A DNA stretch of 64,000 nt from Thalassospira lucentensis (GCF_032921865.1 NZ_CP136684.1:3011001-3075000); one strand, 5' to 3'; counted from the stretch's first letter, positions 24,483 to 33,012 are shown. The notes: a model not told the origin generated them from the sequence alone. Numbers and translations: made by a program.

Positions 24483-25793
24483 ATGGTATCACTGTTTGAA
24501 AGTCAGGCATCCCGGCCCTTGGCCGACAGGCTGCGTCCGGCAAAGCTGGATGAAGTCGTCGGGCAGGGGCACCTGTTTGGGGATGACGGGCCGATCACGC
24601 GGATGATCAATACCGGGCGGGTGCCATCGGTGATTCTTTGGGGGCCGCCCGGCTGTGGCAAGACAACTCTGGCCCGCCTGATGGCCGATGTTGCCGATAT
24701 GGCGTTTGAGCCGCTATCGGCGATCTTTTCCGGGGTTGCCGACCTGCGCAAGGTGTTTGACCGGGCACGCGGGCGGCGGGCAACCGGGGCGTCGACCCTG
24801 TTATTCATCGACGAAATCCATCGTTTCAACAAGGCCCAGCAGGACAGCTTCCTGCCATTCGTTGAAGACGGCACCATTTCCCTGATCGGGGCGACAACCG
24901 AAAACCCGTCGTTCGAACTGAACGCGGCATTGCTGTCGCGCTGTCAGGTGCTGGTGCTTAAACGGTTGGATGATCAGGGCCTTGAAGAACTTCTGGTGCG
25001 GGCGGAAAAGGAAATGGGGTTCGAGTTGCCCCTGTCACCCGAGGCACGGGTCACGCTGCGTGCCATGGCCGATGGTGACGGGCGCTATTTGCTGAACCTT
25101 GCCGAAGAACTGTTTTTGCTGCCGCCCAGTGATGATGGACCGCTTGGCGTTGCCGAACTGTCGCGCACCGTGCAAAAGCGCATGCCGCTTTATGACAAGG
25201 GGGATGACAGTCATTACAACCTGATCAGTGCCCTGCATAAATCGGTGCGCGGGTCGGACCCGGATGCGGCCCTGTACTGGTTTAACCGCATGCTGGCCGG
25301 GGGCGAGGACCCGAAATTTGTTGCGCGCCGCATCACCCGCATGGCGGTCGAGGATATCGGACTTGCCGATCCGCAGGCGCAGCAGATTTGCGTGGGGGCG
25401 TGGGAAGCTTATGAGCGCCTCGGAAGCCCGGAAGGTGAACTGGCGCTGGCACAGGCGGTGATCTATCTGGCGCTGGCGCCTAAATCGAATGCCGGTTATG
25501 CCGCCTATAAACGGTCATTGAAGGTCGCGCGCGATACCGGGTCGCTGATGCCGCCGGCCCATATCCTCAATGCCCCGACCAAGCTGATGAAGGATATCGG
25601 TTATGGCACCGGCTATGCCTATGACCATGATCAGGAAGACGGTTTTTCCGGGCAGAATTATTTTCCCGACGGCATGCGCCGTCAGAGTTTTTATGAACCG
25701 GTCGAACGCGGTTTTGAACGTGATTTGAAAAAGCGGGTCGAATATTTCGACAAATTGCGCCGTGAACGTCAAAAGCAGCGCGGTGAAGACTAA
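24483..25793 (+). CDS. rarA: Replication-associated recombination protein A (AAA+ ATPase)
   Basis: RarA (MgsA) is a clamp-loader-like AAA+ ATPase acting at stalled replication forks in the cytoplasm. The 436-residue protein has Walker A GPPGCGKTT (54-62), Walker B LLFIDEIHRFNKAQQD, sensor 1 GATTENPSFELN and the C-terminal MgsA oligomerisation region with GYAAYKRSLKVA and PAHILNAPTKLMK. It lies 39 bp after the protease gene in the same direction, a pairing common in alphaproteobacteria. Confidence 0.96.
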   Translation: MVSLFESQASRPLADRLRPAKLDEVVGQGHLFGDDGPITRMINTGRVPSVILWGPPGCGKTTLARLMADVADMAFEPLSAIFSGVADLRKVFDRARGRRATGASTLLFIDEIHRFNKAQQDSFLPFVEDGTISLIGATTENPSFELNAALLSRCQVLVLKRLDDQGLEELLVRAEKEMGFELPLSPEARVTLRAMADGDGRYLLNLAEELFLLPPSDDGPLGVAELSRTVQKRMPLYDKGDDSHYNLISALHKSVRGSDPDAALYWFNRMLAGGEDPKFVARRITRMAVEDIGLADPQAQQICVGAWEAYERLGSPEGELALAQAVIYLALAPKSNAGYAAYKRSLKVARDTGSLMPPAHILNAPTKLMKDIGYGTGYAYDHDQEDGFSGQNYFPDGMRRQSFYEPVERGFERDLKKRVEYFDKLRRERQKQRGED

Positions 25794-25912
25794 CCGGCAG
25801 GTGTTTTGTTCTCTTTTGGTCAACAATCTGGTGAAAAGACATCAGATAATCATCGTCATGGAAACTGTTAAAGTCAGGGCAACAGAAACAAACCCGGACT
25901 TGGAGAATTCAC

Positions 25913-26518
25913 ATGACTTCGATCCTGCATATCAATGCCTCGGTTAACGGCGAAAATTCCAATTCGCGCCAGATCGCATCCAAGCTGATCGAACGCATTG
26001 TTGCCGCAACCCCGGCTGCCAACGTTGTTGAACGTGACCTGAACGATAAATCGATCCCGGCCCTGACCGGCGAGATTGTCGGCGCGTTCTATACCCCGGC
26101 TGAAAACCGTTCCGGCGCACAGAAAGACGTGATCGCCGTTTCCGACAAACTGGTTGCCGAACTTCAGGCATCCGATGTCGTTGTCATCGGTGCGCCGATG
26201 TATAACTTCTCGGTTCCGTCGACCCTTAAGGCATGGGTTGACCTGATCGCCCGTGTCGGCGTGACTTTCAACTATACCGAAAACGGCCCGAAAGGCCTGC
26301 TTGAAGGCAAGAAAGCCTATATCGTTGTTGCCACCGGTGGCGTTCCGGTCAACAGCCCGGCGGACTTCGCAACCCCGTATCTGAAACAGGTTCTTGGTTT
26401 TGTCGGTATTTCCGATGTTGATGTTATTGATGCATCCGGTTTCGCGGTAAATGCCGAGGAAGCCATGGAACGCGCGATTGCCAATGTTGCTGCCGCACCG
26501 CTTCCGAAGGCGGCATAA
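25913..26518 (+). CDS. azoR: FMN-dependent NADH-azoreductase
   Basis: AzoR is a homodimeric flavodoxin-fold quinone/azo reductase thought to protect against thiol and quinone stress. The 201-residue protein has the N-terminal FMN-phosphate loop (INASVNGENSNSRQIA) and the flavin segment APMYNFSVPSTLKAWVDLI, followed by the ATGGVP loop. It stands alone, with no regulator adjacent; 119 bp upstream hold no convincing promoter. A C12 tract lies just downstream. Confidence 0.93.
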   Translation: MTSILHINASVNGENSNSRQIASKLIERIVAATPAANVVERDLNDKSIPALTGEIVGAFYTPAENRSGAQKDVIAVSDKLVAELQASDVVVIGAPMYNFSVPSTLKAWVDLIARVGVTFNYTENGPKGLLEGKKAYIVVATGGVPVNSPADFATPYLKQVLGFVGISDVDVIDASGFAVNAEEAMERAIANVAAAPLPKAA

Positions 26519-26560
26519 CGCACTGCCTGTTGCCCGCGGAAATCGATAGTCGCACCCATT

Positions 26561-26572
26561 CCCCCCCCCCCC
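26561..26572. repeat. Homopolymer tract of 12 C
   Basis: An uninterrupted run of 12 cytosines lies 42 bp after the azoR stop and 24 bp before the terminator hairpin. It is non-coding. Such tracts slip during replication, so its length may vary between isolates or be a sequencing artefact. Confidence 0.9.
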
Positions 26573-26596
26573 GATGTGGCTTGCTGGTTTCCAGAT

Positions 26597-26630
26597 AAAG
26601 CCCGAACGAGTATCTCGTTCGGGCTTTTTT
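26597..26630 (+). terminator. Intrinsic terminator downstream of azoR
   Basis: AAAGCCCGAACGAG (26597-26610) and CTCGTTCGGGCTTT (26614-26627) form a perfect 14-bp stem with a TAT loop, followed by more T. Strong rho-independent terminator for azoR; the A run on the other side makes it potentially bidirectional. Confidence 0.85.
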
Positions 26631-26642
26631 GCATTTGTTAAC

Positions 26643-26671
26643 TTGACGAATTACAACAATTAACCGGTATT
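26643..26671 (+). promoter_or_regulatory. Possible promoter of the DUF1499-type gene
   Basis: TTGACG at 26643-26648 lies 17 bases before GGTATT (26666-26671); TATTTA with a 19-base spacer is an alternative. The region sits between the azoR terminator and the GTG start at 26724. The -35 box is good and the -10 box weak. Confidence 0.35.
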
Positions 26672-26723
26672 TAGGGAGTCCTGCGTTAGAGCAGGTCTCA
26701 CAAAACGGGAACGGGGAATTTTT

Positions 26724-27251
26724 GTGAAACGCTTGGCGATTGTACTTGCATGGCTTCTGTTTGTTGGCGGGCTGACTTTTGCGGTGATCCGTTTTAGCGG
26801 ATTGCTCGATAGTATGCTGGTCGCAGGAGAACCGGCGGATATCAGCCTGGGCCCGGATATCGAGCTGCCAAAGTCGCCGACCTATTTCCTGATCTGTCCG
26901 CTTGAAGCATGTCCATCGACGCATCGGAATGCCCAAAGCCCGGCATTTGACGCCGCACCCGATACCGTTGCAACCGCCTTGCAGGCAACGGCGGGCGAGC
27001 TGGGCATGAAACTGGTTGAAGGCGATGGCCTGTCGCTTGAACTGCGTTTCCTTGCCCGGACACCAATATTCCGTTTTCCCGACTGGGTTGATGTTAAAGT
27101 CATCCCCAGCGAACAGGGGGGCAGTCGTGTCTTTGCCTATTCCCGGTCGGTTTATGGCAATGACGATTTCGGCCAGAATGAAAAACGTCTGAAATCATGG
27201 ATGGCGGCAACCGTTGCCCTGATCGGTCAGCAGGCAGCGCCGAAGAACTGA
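26724..27251 (+). CDS. DUF1499-like envelope protein
   Basis: A 175-residue protein starting at GTG 26724, with an N-terminal membrane anchor or uncleaved signal (AIVLAWLLFVGGLTFAVI). The region with PIFRFPDWVDVKVIP followed by SRVFAYSRSVYGNDDFGQNEKRL matches the general pattern of DUF1499 (a conserved R-x-R-F-PD-D/V core and S-R-S-x-x-G-x-x-D-x-G-x-N-x-x-R ending). Function unknown in the family. It is monocistronic; a possible bidirectional terminator separates it from the convergent lipoprotein gene. Confidence 0.75.
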   Translation: MKRLAIVLAWLLFVGGLTFAVIRFSGLLDSMLVAGEPADISLGPDIELPKSPTYFLICPLEACPSTHRNAQSPAFDAAPDTVATALQATAGELGMKLVEGDGLSLELRFLARTPIFRFPDWVDVKVIPSEQGGSRVFAYSRSVYGNDDFGQNEKRLKSWMAATVALIGQQAAPKN

Positions 27252-27275
27252 GTATGATAAGCGCGACAAAGACGA

Positions 27276-27310
27276 AAAGGCTCACTCCAGATCAAATGGT
27301 GCGAGCCTTT
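27276..27310. terminator. Bidirectional terminator between convergent genes
   Basis: AAAGGCTC (27276-27283) pairs with GAGCCTTT (27303-27310). The stem is A-rich on the left and T-rich on the right, so it can end transcription from both the upstream plus-strand gene and the minus-strand lipoprotein gene. The loop is large (19 bases), which lowers confidence. Confidence 0.45.
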
Positions 27311-27321
27311 AAATCTTTGGA

Positions 27322-27873
27322 TTACTTTTCGATATTGGTCGCTTTTCCGAGCAAAGCTGCCACAAATTCCTCGGTAGGAACTGGCAAAAGGTCCTGTGGA
27401 TGATCACCACCTAAGGATGCCCATTTGCTGCTAGCGCTTCTGGTGGTTGTCAGAAGCATAGCCTGTGTTCGCACATCAAAGGCCTGATATTTTATTGTAA
27501 TACGATCCGGGCGTCCTGACCATTCCGTTGCACGATCTTCCCAATGCAAAATTTCCGGTTCGATCAAATAATCAAGGTCATCTTTTGCCGCGTTTGCAAA
27601 CGCGGTTTCACGAGCTTCTACTGTAGAGGCTGAGATAATCTTGCTGCTGAAGGGGCTTAGTTTGTTGCGAACAACTTGAACCAGCATCTGACCGGAATTG
27701 TTGTAGTTTGTTGCTCCGTAAATGCCATCTTTCGGCAACATGACGTAATATGAACTGCCGGGCGGCACGGTGGTCATTACTTCGTGGTTATCCACACGGT
27801 ATTTGCTCGAACAAGCTCCGAGCGTTAGTGTCAGTCCGGCGATGAGTAGCAACTTTGCCTGTTTTAATTTCAT
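27322..27873 (-). CDS. DUF4823-like lipoprotein
   Basis: A 183-residue predicted lipoprotein: signal MKLKQAKLLLIAGLTLTLGAC with lipobox LGAC (Cys21). The mature part carries LPKDGIYGATNYNNSGQM, VRNKLSPFSSKI and YLIEPEILHWEDRATEWSGR, which resemble the DUF4823 family of Pseudomonas-type lipoproteins; I assign this by recollection of pattern only. GAGGGGGGACGGAA precedes the start on the minus strand. Base composition is A+T-richer than the neighbours, so the gene may be a local acquisition. Confidence 0.65.
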   Translation of the reverse strand: MKLKQAKLLLIAGLTLTLGACSSKYRVDNHEVMTTVPPGSSYYVMLPKDGIYGATNYNNSGQMLVQVVRNKLSPFSSKIISASTVEARETAFANAAKDDLDYLIEPEILHWEDRATEWSGRPDRITIKYQAFDVRTQAMLLTTTRSASSKWASLGGDHPQDLLPVPTEEFVAALLGKATNIEK

Positions 27874-27945
27874 TTCCGTCCCCCCTCAATTTTAAGTAGG
27901 GAAAACTAATAAAAGCGAAATAGGTTTTCTGGCAAGAAGATAACT

Positions 27946-27976
27946 TGTGATATCTGGAAATCAGATGGTTATCACA
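27946..27976. promoter_or_regulatory. Inverted repeat upstream of crcB
   Basis: TGTGATA (27946-27952) and TATCACA (27970-27976) flank a further hairpin ATCTG/CAGAT around GAAAT. The spacing is far too wide for a CRP site, and the sequence lacks the fluoride riboswitch pattern. It may be an operator or a leader hairpin of the crcB-rlu operon. Confidence 0.3.
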
Positions 27977-28039
27977 TGCGACCCGCCTATGATGTTTTCA
28001 CACGTGACTTTTCAAAACCGAAAGACTAGGTTCCGCGCC

Positions 28040-28432
28040 ATGCAATTTTCACCGTTGTTTATCGCATCCATCGCATTGGGCGGAGCTATCGGGGCGGTTG
28101 CCCGATATGGTGTTTCGGCCTTTATGGGAGCGACGCTTGGTCACGGTTTTCCCTGGGGGACGTTGACGGTCAATATCGTCGGGTCTTTTGTCATGGGGCT
28201 TCTGATCGAGCTTTCGGCGGTCAAGCTATCGCTCAGTCCTGAAATGCGGGCCTTCCTTGTGACCGGCTTTTTGGGGGCGTTTACAACGTTTTCTACTTTT
28301 TCGCTCGATGTCGCGACCTTATATGAACGCGGCAACCTTGGTCTTTCGGGGCTTTATGTTGCTGTTTCGGTCTGCGTTGGCATCGCAGCATTGTTCGGCG
28401 CAATCGCGCTGGTAAGGGGAGTTCTGCAATGA
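28040..28432 (+). CDS. crcB: Fluoride ion channel CrcB/Fluc
   Basis: CrcB is a small dual-topology membrane channel that expels fluoride. From ATG 28040 the product is 130 residues with four membrane segments, GGAIGAVARYG at 14-24, NIVGSF at 45-50 and the pore motif GFLGAFTTFSTFSLD (76-90). Starting at 27947 would add a 31-residue polar extension unknown in the family. The TGA overlaps the next ATG by 4 bp, coupling it to the pseudouridine synthase. Confidence 0.93.
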   Translation: MQFSPLFIASIALGGAIGAVARYGVSAFMGATLGHGFPWGTLTVNIVGSFVMGLLIELSAVKLSLSPEMRAFLVTGFLGAFTTFSTFSLDVATLYERGNLGLSGLYVAVSVCVGIAALFGAIALVRGVLQ

Positions 28433-29520
28433 GTGGTGTCACTCTGCGCAAGGTTAAGAATGACGAAGCCGAAATGCGGCTTGATCGCTGGTTCAAGCGG
28501 AACTGCCCGGAATTTACCTTTGGGCAGGTTCAGAAGCTGCTGCGTGGCGGCCAGATCCGTGTGGATGGCAAACGTGCCAAGGCCAATCAGCGGCTTGAGC
28601 CCGGTCAGGAAGTCCGTGTTCCACCCGCACCGGTCATGTCGGGTGGCGGACTGGGGCCGTGGGCCGAAGGCAATTACGATGCAGCCAACGCGGCACAGCA
28701 TGTGAAATCAGGCCCGTCCAAGTCGGATGCGACCGAGGAAGAGCTTCAGGCGCTGCGCGATTCCGTCATTTTCTATGACGAGGTGGTTCTTGCGATCAAC
28801 AAGCCCGCGGGGCTTGCGGTGCAGGGCGGGACCAATACCGACCTGCATGTCGATGGCATGCTGGATGCGCTGAAACTTGATAGCAAGGAACGCCCGAAGC
28901 TTGTTCACCGTCTTGACAAGGACACCAGTGGCGTCCTGTTGCTGGCACGTTCGGCATCGGCGGCCAATGCCCTGACCAAGGCGTTCAAGGATAAAACCAC
29001 GCGCAAACTTTATTGGGCGATTGTTACCGGCGCACCCGACGAACGCGAAGGCCTGATTGATGCGCCGCTTGCCAAACATGGCGGCAAGGGCGGCGAAAAG
29101 ATGATGATCGACGAGAAAGAGGGCAAATCGGCCCAGACGATTTATCGTCAGCTTGCCCGAGCCGGACGTCGTGCGGCGTGGCTTGCCCTGTCGCCACTGA
29201 CCGGTCGTACCCACCAGTTGCGCGCCCATTGCCAAGCGATGGAATGCCCGATCCTTGGTGATGGTAAATATGGCGGGGCCAAAGCATTTATGGATGGTCT
29301 GTCAAACCAGATGCATCTGCATGCGCGTGCGATTGATTTTCCCCATCCGGTGACCGGCCATCGGGTCGTGATCGAGGCCCCCGTGCCCGAACATTTCAGC
29401 GCAACCATCAAGGCGCTGAATTTCGATCCGAAAACGCCGACCAAATTCCTGACCCCGGAAATCCACCGGGAAAGGGAAGTAAAGCCAAAGCCGAAACCGT
29501 CGAGAACACGCAAAAGATAG
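28429..29520 (+). CDS. RluA-family 23S rRNA pseudouridine synthase (RluC-like)
   Basis: The enzyme isomerises specific uridines in rRNA; the RluC subgroup modifies 23S positions 955, 2504 and 2580 in E. coli. The 363-residue protein has an N-terminal S4 RNA-binding domain (about 14-70), the motif LAINKPAGLAVQGG (121-134) and the catalytic signature HRLDKDTSGVLLLAR with Asp163. A basic tail (KPKPKPSRTRKR) ends it. Its ATG overlaps the crcB stop. Confidence 0.92.
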   Translation: MSGVTLRKVKNDEAEMRLDRWFKRNCPEFTFGQVQKLLRGGQIRVDGKRAKANQRLEPGQEVRVPPAPVMSGGGLGPWAEGNYDAANAAQHVKSGPSKSDATEEELQALRDSVIFYDEVVLAINKPAGLAVQGGTNTDLHVDGMLDALKLDSKERPKLVHRLDKDTSGVLLLARSASAANALTKAFKDKTTRKLYWAIVTGAPDEREGLIDAPLAKHGGKGGEKMMIDEKEGKSAQTIYRQLARAGRRAAWLALSPLTGRTHQLRAHCQAMECPILGDGKYGGAKAFMDGLSNQMHLHARAIDFPHPVTGHRVVIEAPVPEHFSATIKALNFDPKTPTKFLTPEIHREREVKPKPKPSRTRKR

Positions 29521-29547
29521 GTGTTCGAAAAAGCTTTCCCAAACGCG

Positions 29548-29575
29548 AAAAGCCGACGCAGTGCGTCGGCTTTTT
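29548..29575. terminator. Bidirectional intrinsic terminator
   Basis: AAAAGCCGACG (29548-29558) pairs with CGTCGGCTTTT (29564-29574) around a 5-base loop, followed by T and C. It ends the crcB-rlu operon and, read from the other side, the minus-strand small gene at 29612-29884. Confidence 0.8.
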
Positions 29576-29611
29576 CGTCCCTGTCAACGGTGTTGATGAC
29601 AAATGGTTTGG

Positions 29612-29884
29612 TTACAGGCGCGCGACCATTTTACCGAAACGGTTAACAAACGCATCGTGAACCCGGCGTAAATGCTGGGCGTGAACCGTGTTTCCCGTGC
29701 GTTCGCAGATTTCGGCCTGGCTTTTGATCATGACCGCGATCCGTTTGCGGCCACGTGGTGTGTGCACCATGCTTTCGCCTTCCTCAAGGGCGGTAAGAAG
29801 GGGGATGTGTTCACACTCGGCAATCGCGAGAATTTCTTCTTCGCGCAGATCGCTGAAATCGATGCAGTCCCGAAGCGTGAGCAT
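29612..29884 (-). CDS. Conserved small protein of unknown function (90 aa)
   Basis: The 90-residue product begins MLTLRDCIDFSDLREEEILA and has a helix-rich sequence with VHTPRGRKRIAVMIKSQAEI. It resembles a small acidic-then-basic protein that I recall as widespread and uncharacterised in alphaproteobacteria. No signal peptide, membrane segment or cysteine cluster is seen. It is transcribed alone, convergent with the pseudouridine synthase gene. No function can be assigned. Confidence 0.75.
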   Translation of the reverse strand: MLTLRDCIDFSDLREEEILAIAECEHIPLLTALEEGESMVHTPRGRKRIAVMIKSQAEICERTGNTVHAQHLRRVHDAFVNRFGKMVARL

Positions 29885-30086
29885 ATTTGCCTCCGCAGTT
29901 CGCGTGCCAACCCTCTTATCGTATCCCTACCTTGGGGTGTTCGGAAGCGGGATGAAATTCACCAGTGGTTTCCATTGCTTGCCGCATAGCAAAAAATGCG
30001 TCCGCATTGCATTGGCTAGAGACTCGATCTTTGGCGAAGTTTGGAATAATCTCCGGCCCGATATAAACAGAACTGGATGACTTTTG

Positions 30087-30785
30087 ATGGCGAATGATCC
30101 GCTCAGGCTTGTGGTATTTGATTGTGACGGCACCCTGGTCGATAGCCAGCATGCGATTGCGCATTGCATGGATCATGCCTTTGCTGAACATGACCTTGAT
30201 TGCCCCGGCCTTGAAAAGACACGTACCATCATCGGTCTGAGCCTGCCTGAAGCGATCCGCAAGCTTGCCGCACCGGGCATGCTTGATGACGCGATTATCG
30301 AAGGCGTTACCGCGGCCTATAAGGCGGCATTCCTTGAATTGCGCCAGACCCCGGATTTCTATGAACCGCTTTTCCCCGGTGTGCGCGAAATGCTGGCCGA
30401 GCTTGACACACGCAACTGGCTTTTGGGCGTTGCGACGGGCAAGGCGCGCCGCGGGCTTGATGCGGTTCTGGCGCGCAACGCGCTTGAAGGACGGTTTGTT
30501 ACCCTTCAGACCTGCGACAATCATCCATCCAAGCCCCATCCATCGATGTTGCATGCGGCGATGGATGAAACCGGTGTCGATGCGCCCAATGCGGTGATCA
30601 TTGGTGATACGGCCTATGACATTGAAATGGGTCGGGCGGCCGGAATGCTGGCCATTGGCGTCAGTTGGGGATATCACGATGTTGAAACGCTCAACAAGTC
30701 CGGGGCGCATGCCGTGATTGATCATTTCGATCAGTTGCCCGGATTGCTGGAAACCATGTGGGGAACTGGCCGTGATGCTGCCTGA
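30087..30785 (+). CDS. HAD-IA phosphatase (phosphoglycolate phosphatase-like)
   Basis: A 232-residue HAD hydrolase from ATG 30087 (a TTG one codon earlier is unlikely). Motif I is FDCDGTLVDS (residues 11-20), the cap follows, motif II/III appears as VATGKARRGL and motif IV as IIGDTAYDIEMGRAAG. The product fits the Gph/PGP group, but the substrate cannot be read from sequence. In many alphaproteobacteria this gene sits between the RluA-type synthase and ATP12. It overlaps the next gene by 11 bp. Confidence 0.88.
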   Translation: MANDPLRLVVFDCDGTLVDSQHAIAHCMDHAFAEHDLDCPGLEKTRTIIGLSLPEAIRKLAAPGMLDDAIIEGVTAAYKAAFLELRQTPDFYEPLFPGVREMLAELDTRNWLLGVATGKARRGLDAVLARNALEGRFVTLQTCDNHPSKPHPSMLHAAMDETGVDAPNAVIIGDTAYDIEMGRAAGMLAIGVSWGYHDVETLNKSGAHAVIDHFDQLPGLLETMWGTGRDAA

Positions 30786-31260
30786 AGCCGATCACAAAGA
30801 CGACGATTTAAAGCCGATCCGGGTCGAAATTACCGTCCCGGTCGAGCCCGAATATGCGTTCGAGGCATTCACCAACGGTTTTGGCAACTGGTGGCCGACC
30901 GACAGCCATTCACTGGCGCGCGAAAACTGCAAATCGGTCGAGATGAATCCCGGGCTTGGTGGCAGGATCGTTGAACATGCCAAGGGCCGCGACCCTGTGG
31001 TCTGGGGGACTGTCGATATCTGGCAGGCGGGCGAGCATATTGCCTTTACCTGGCATCCCGGCTGGGAAGAGGGGGCCTATACCCGCATCAGCGTCACGTT
31101 CGAGCAGAATGCCTTTGGCCGTTGCGTGATCCGGCTCAAACACTGGGACTGGAAAAATCTGGGTGAAATCGCCCCGATGGTCCGCGACGGGTATGAAAGC
31201 GGCTGGAAATATGTTTTCGAACAGTGCTTTGCCAATTACCTGACGGCCAAGCGGCACTGA
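30775..31260 (+). CDS. SRPBCC/AHSA1-type domain protein
   Basis: A 161-residue single-domain protein with the AHSA1 (Bet v1-like) pattern: EITVPVEPEYAFEAFTNGFGNWWP at the N-terminus, GGRIVEHAKGRDPVVWGTV in the middle and GWEEGAYTRISVTFEQ at the beta-hairpin. I choose ATG 30775, which overlaps the HAD gene end by 11 bp; a longer frame from 30718 would read into that gene. Such domains bind hydrophobic ligands; the role is unknown. Confidence 0.8.
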   Translation: MLPEADHKDDDLKPIRVEITVPVEPEYAFEAFTNGFGNWWPTDSHSLARENCKSVEMNPGLGGRIVEHAKGRDPVVWGTVDIWQAGEHIAFTWHPGWEEGAYTRISVTFEQNAFGRCVIRLKHWDWKNLGEIAPMVRDGYESGWKYVFEQCFANYLTAKRH

Positions 31261-31266
31261 CTGATT

Positions 31267-31881
31267 TTAAAGCAGGCCATATTCCATCAAATCGCGGCGC
31301 AGGCGGATCGGATCGCGGAACCAGTGGGTGGCAAAGCCCATTTCGCGCGCCTGCTGAATGTTCTTTTCGCTGTCATCGATAAACAGGGTTTCGCGCGGAT
31401 CAAGTTTGAAACGTGCTGCCGTCAGATCGAAAATCTGTGGGTCGGGCTTGGCCAGTTTTTCCTGACCCGATACCAGAATGCCTTCGAAATGGCTTAGGAA
31501 ACCGAACCGTTCAATCGCATGTGGCCAAGTATCCGCCGACCAGTTGGTCAGGGCAAACAAACGCACATTGCCGCGCGATTTCAGTTCTTCAAGAATATGA
31601 ACGGTGCGGTCAATCGACCCCTTCATCATTTCCGGCCAGCGGTCCATCCATGCCGCGATCTGATCATGATATTCCGGATAGCGATGCTGAAGATCGGGGA
31701 TTGATTTGGCAAAGCGAAGCGCACCCTTGTCATGCAGGAAATTCCAGTGCGGATGACATATCTCGGTCAGGAAGCGTTCCATTTCGGCCGGGTCGTTGAA
31801 AATCTTGCGATACAGATGCCGCGGGTCCCAATCGACCAGAACGCCGCCCAGATCAAAAAGAACCGTTTCGATAGTACGCAT
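31267..31881 (-). CDS. HAD-IA family hydrolase (YihX-like)
   Basis: A 204-residue cytosolic HAD hydrolase: motif I LFDLGGVLVDWD (8-19), motif II FALTNWSADT, motif III lysine in KLAKPDPQIF and motif IV FIDDSEKNIQQAREMG. The LGGV type motif and cap resemble YihX-like sugar phosphatases and 2-haloacid dehalogenase-like proteins, so the substrate is open. It converges on the SRPBCC gene with only 6 bp between stops. Confidence 0.85.
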   Translation of the reverse strand: MRTIETVLFDLGGVLVDWDPRHLYRKIFNDPAEMERFLTEICHPHWNFLHDKGALRFAKSIPDLQHRYPEYHDQIAAWMDRWPEMMKGSIDRTVHILEELKSRGNVRLFALTNWSADTWPHAIERFGFLSHFEGILVSGQEKLAKPDPQIFDLTAARFKLDPRETLFIDDSEKNIQQAREMGFATHWFRDPIRLRRDLMEYGLL

Positions 31882-32069
31882 GATTTCCTCGGGATGAATT
31901 GCAGCACGATTGCAGTCGGCTTGTTAAAGCAGGCAAGCGGGGCCGGGGCAAGGGGGCATTTTGATGACAATTGCCGACATGATCATACAAGGGGTTGATC
32001 CGTAACGGATTTGGGCGCGTACTCTTTGCAATGACAGGGATTTATGACGCGAGTGTGATTTGCAAACTC

Positions 32070-32084
32070 TTCGCATCTTGCGAA
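32070..32084. promoter_or_regulatory. Palindromic operator candidate upstream of dienelactone hydrolase
   Basis: TTCGCA (32070-32075) and TGCGAA (32079-32084) form an inverted repeat with a 3-base spacer, about 78 bp before the start of the hydrolase gene. Symmetry and position suit a repressor site; no regulator gene is adjacent. Confidence 0.3.
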
Positions 32085-32161
32085 ATGATGACGCGAAGAA
32101 CATCATGTAAAATACAACCTGATAAAACGCCTGATCGTAACAAGACAGAGGAGGCTTGAAT

Positions 32162-32986
32162 ATGTGCACGCTTGACGGATGTGGTGTAAACGACCATCTC
32201 GGCCCGCCGCCCAAGGCCACGGACGAAGATCGCCGTCTGTTCCTGAAGGGGGCGGTTGCCCTGCCACTCGCAGTCGTTCTGGCCGACCCGATTCTGGCCC
32301 ATGCCGCCGGATCGATGCTCGAACCCGTGACGATCACAACGCCGGGCGGGGAAAAGATGACCGCCGAAATTGCCATGCCGGCAACCCTTCCGGCCCCGAC
32401 CGTCATTCTGATCCATGAATGGTGGGGGCTTAATGATCAGATCCGTGCGGTTGCCGCCGAATATGCCAAGCAGGGCTATATCGCGCTTGCGGTTGATCTG
32501 TATGGCAAACCGGCTGCGACCACGCCGGACGGGGCCAAGGCCCTGATGTCGGCGGTTGATCCGGCGATTGCCACCGAAAAATTGCAGGAATCCGTCAAAT
32601 TCCTGAAAAATCACAAGGATTCAACCGGCAAGGTCGGAACGGTTGGCTGGTGCTTTGGCGGGGGCTGGTCGCTCAATACCGGGCTTGCCGCCGATGTCGA
32701 TGCGGTTGTGGTCTATTACGGCAATGTCAAAAAGACCGCCGAACAGGTCTCGACGCTAAGCGCGCCATTGATGGGGCATTTCGGCACGCTTGATAAAAGC
32801 ATCAACAAGCCGATGGTCGAAGGGTTTGAGGAATCCCTCAAGGAAGCCGGAAAAACCGATTATCAGATTTTCTGGTACGAGGCCGATCATGCCTTTGCCA
32901 ATCCGACCGGCGGGCGTTACGACGCCGAGGACGCAATGCTGGCGTGGGAACGCACGATGGGCTTCTTTGATACCCATCTGTCCTAG
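32162..32986 (+). CDS. Tat-exported dienelactone hydrolase family protein
   Basis: An alpha/beta-hydrolase of the dienelactone hydrolase family. From ATG 32162 (AGAGGAGG 7 bp upstream) the product is 274 residues. Residues 22-49 are a twin-arginine signal (DEDRRLFLKGAVALPLAVVL), so it should be exported folded. HEWWGLNDQIR (85-95), the nucleophile Cys164 in GWCFGGG, a likely Asp211 and His243 (EADHAFANP) form the Cys-Asp-His set. No catabolic gene is nearby, so the substrate is unknown. Confidence 0.9.
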   Translation: MCTLDGCGVNDHLGPPPKATDEDRRLFLKGAVALPLAVVLADPILAHAAGSMLEPVTITTPGGEKMTAEIAMPATLPAPTVILIHEWWGLNDQIRAVAAEYAKQGYIALAVDLYGKPAATTPDGAKALMSAVDPAIATEKLQESVKFLKNHKDSTGKVGTVGWCFGGGWSLNTGLAADVDAVVVYYGNVKKTAEQVSTLSAPLMGHFGTLDKSINKPMVEGFEESLKEAGKTDYQIFWYEADHAFANPTGGRYDAEDAMLAWERTMGFFDTHLS

Positions 32987-33012
32987 GCGTCAATACAATC
33001 GTCTGCATATAA

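Noticed and set aside
27946-28039. Fluoride riboswitch upstream of crcB
   Set aside because: crcB genes often have one, but the leader lacks the conserved opening and pseudoknot segments of that class; only a simple inverted repeat is present.
29885-30086. Possible small gene in the gap before the HAD phosphatase
   Set aside because: Frames here have no ribosome site or family pattern; the region is better read as the divergent promoter area of the 90-residue gene and the HAD gene.
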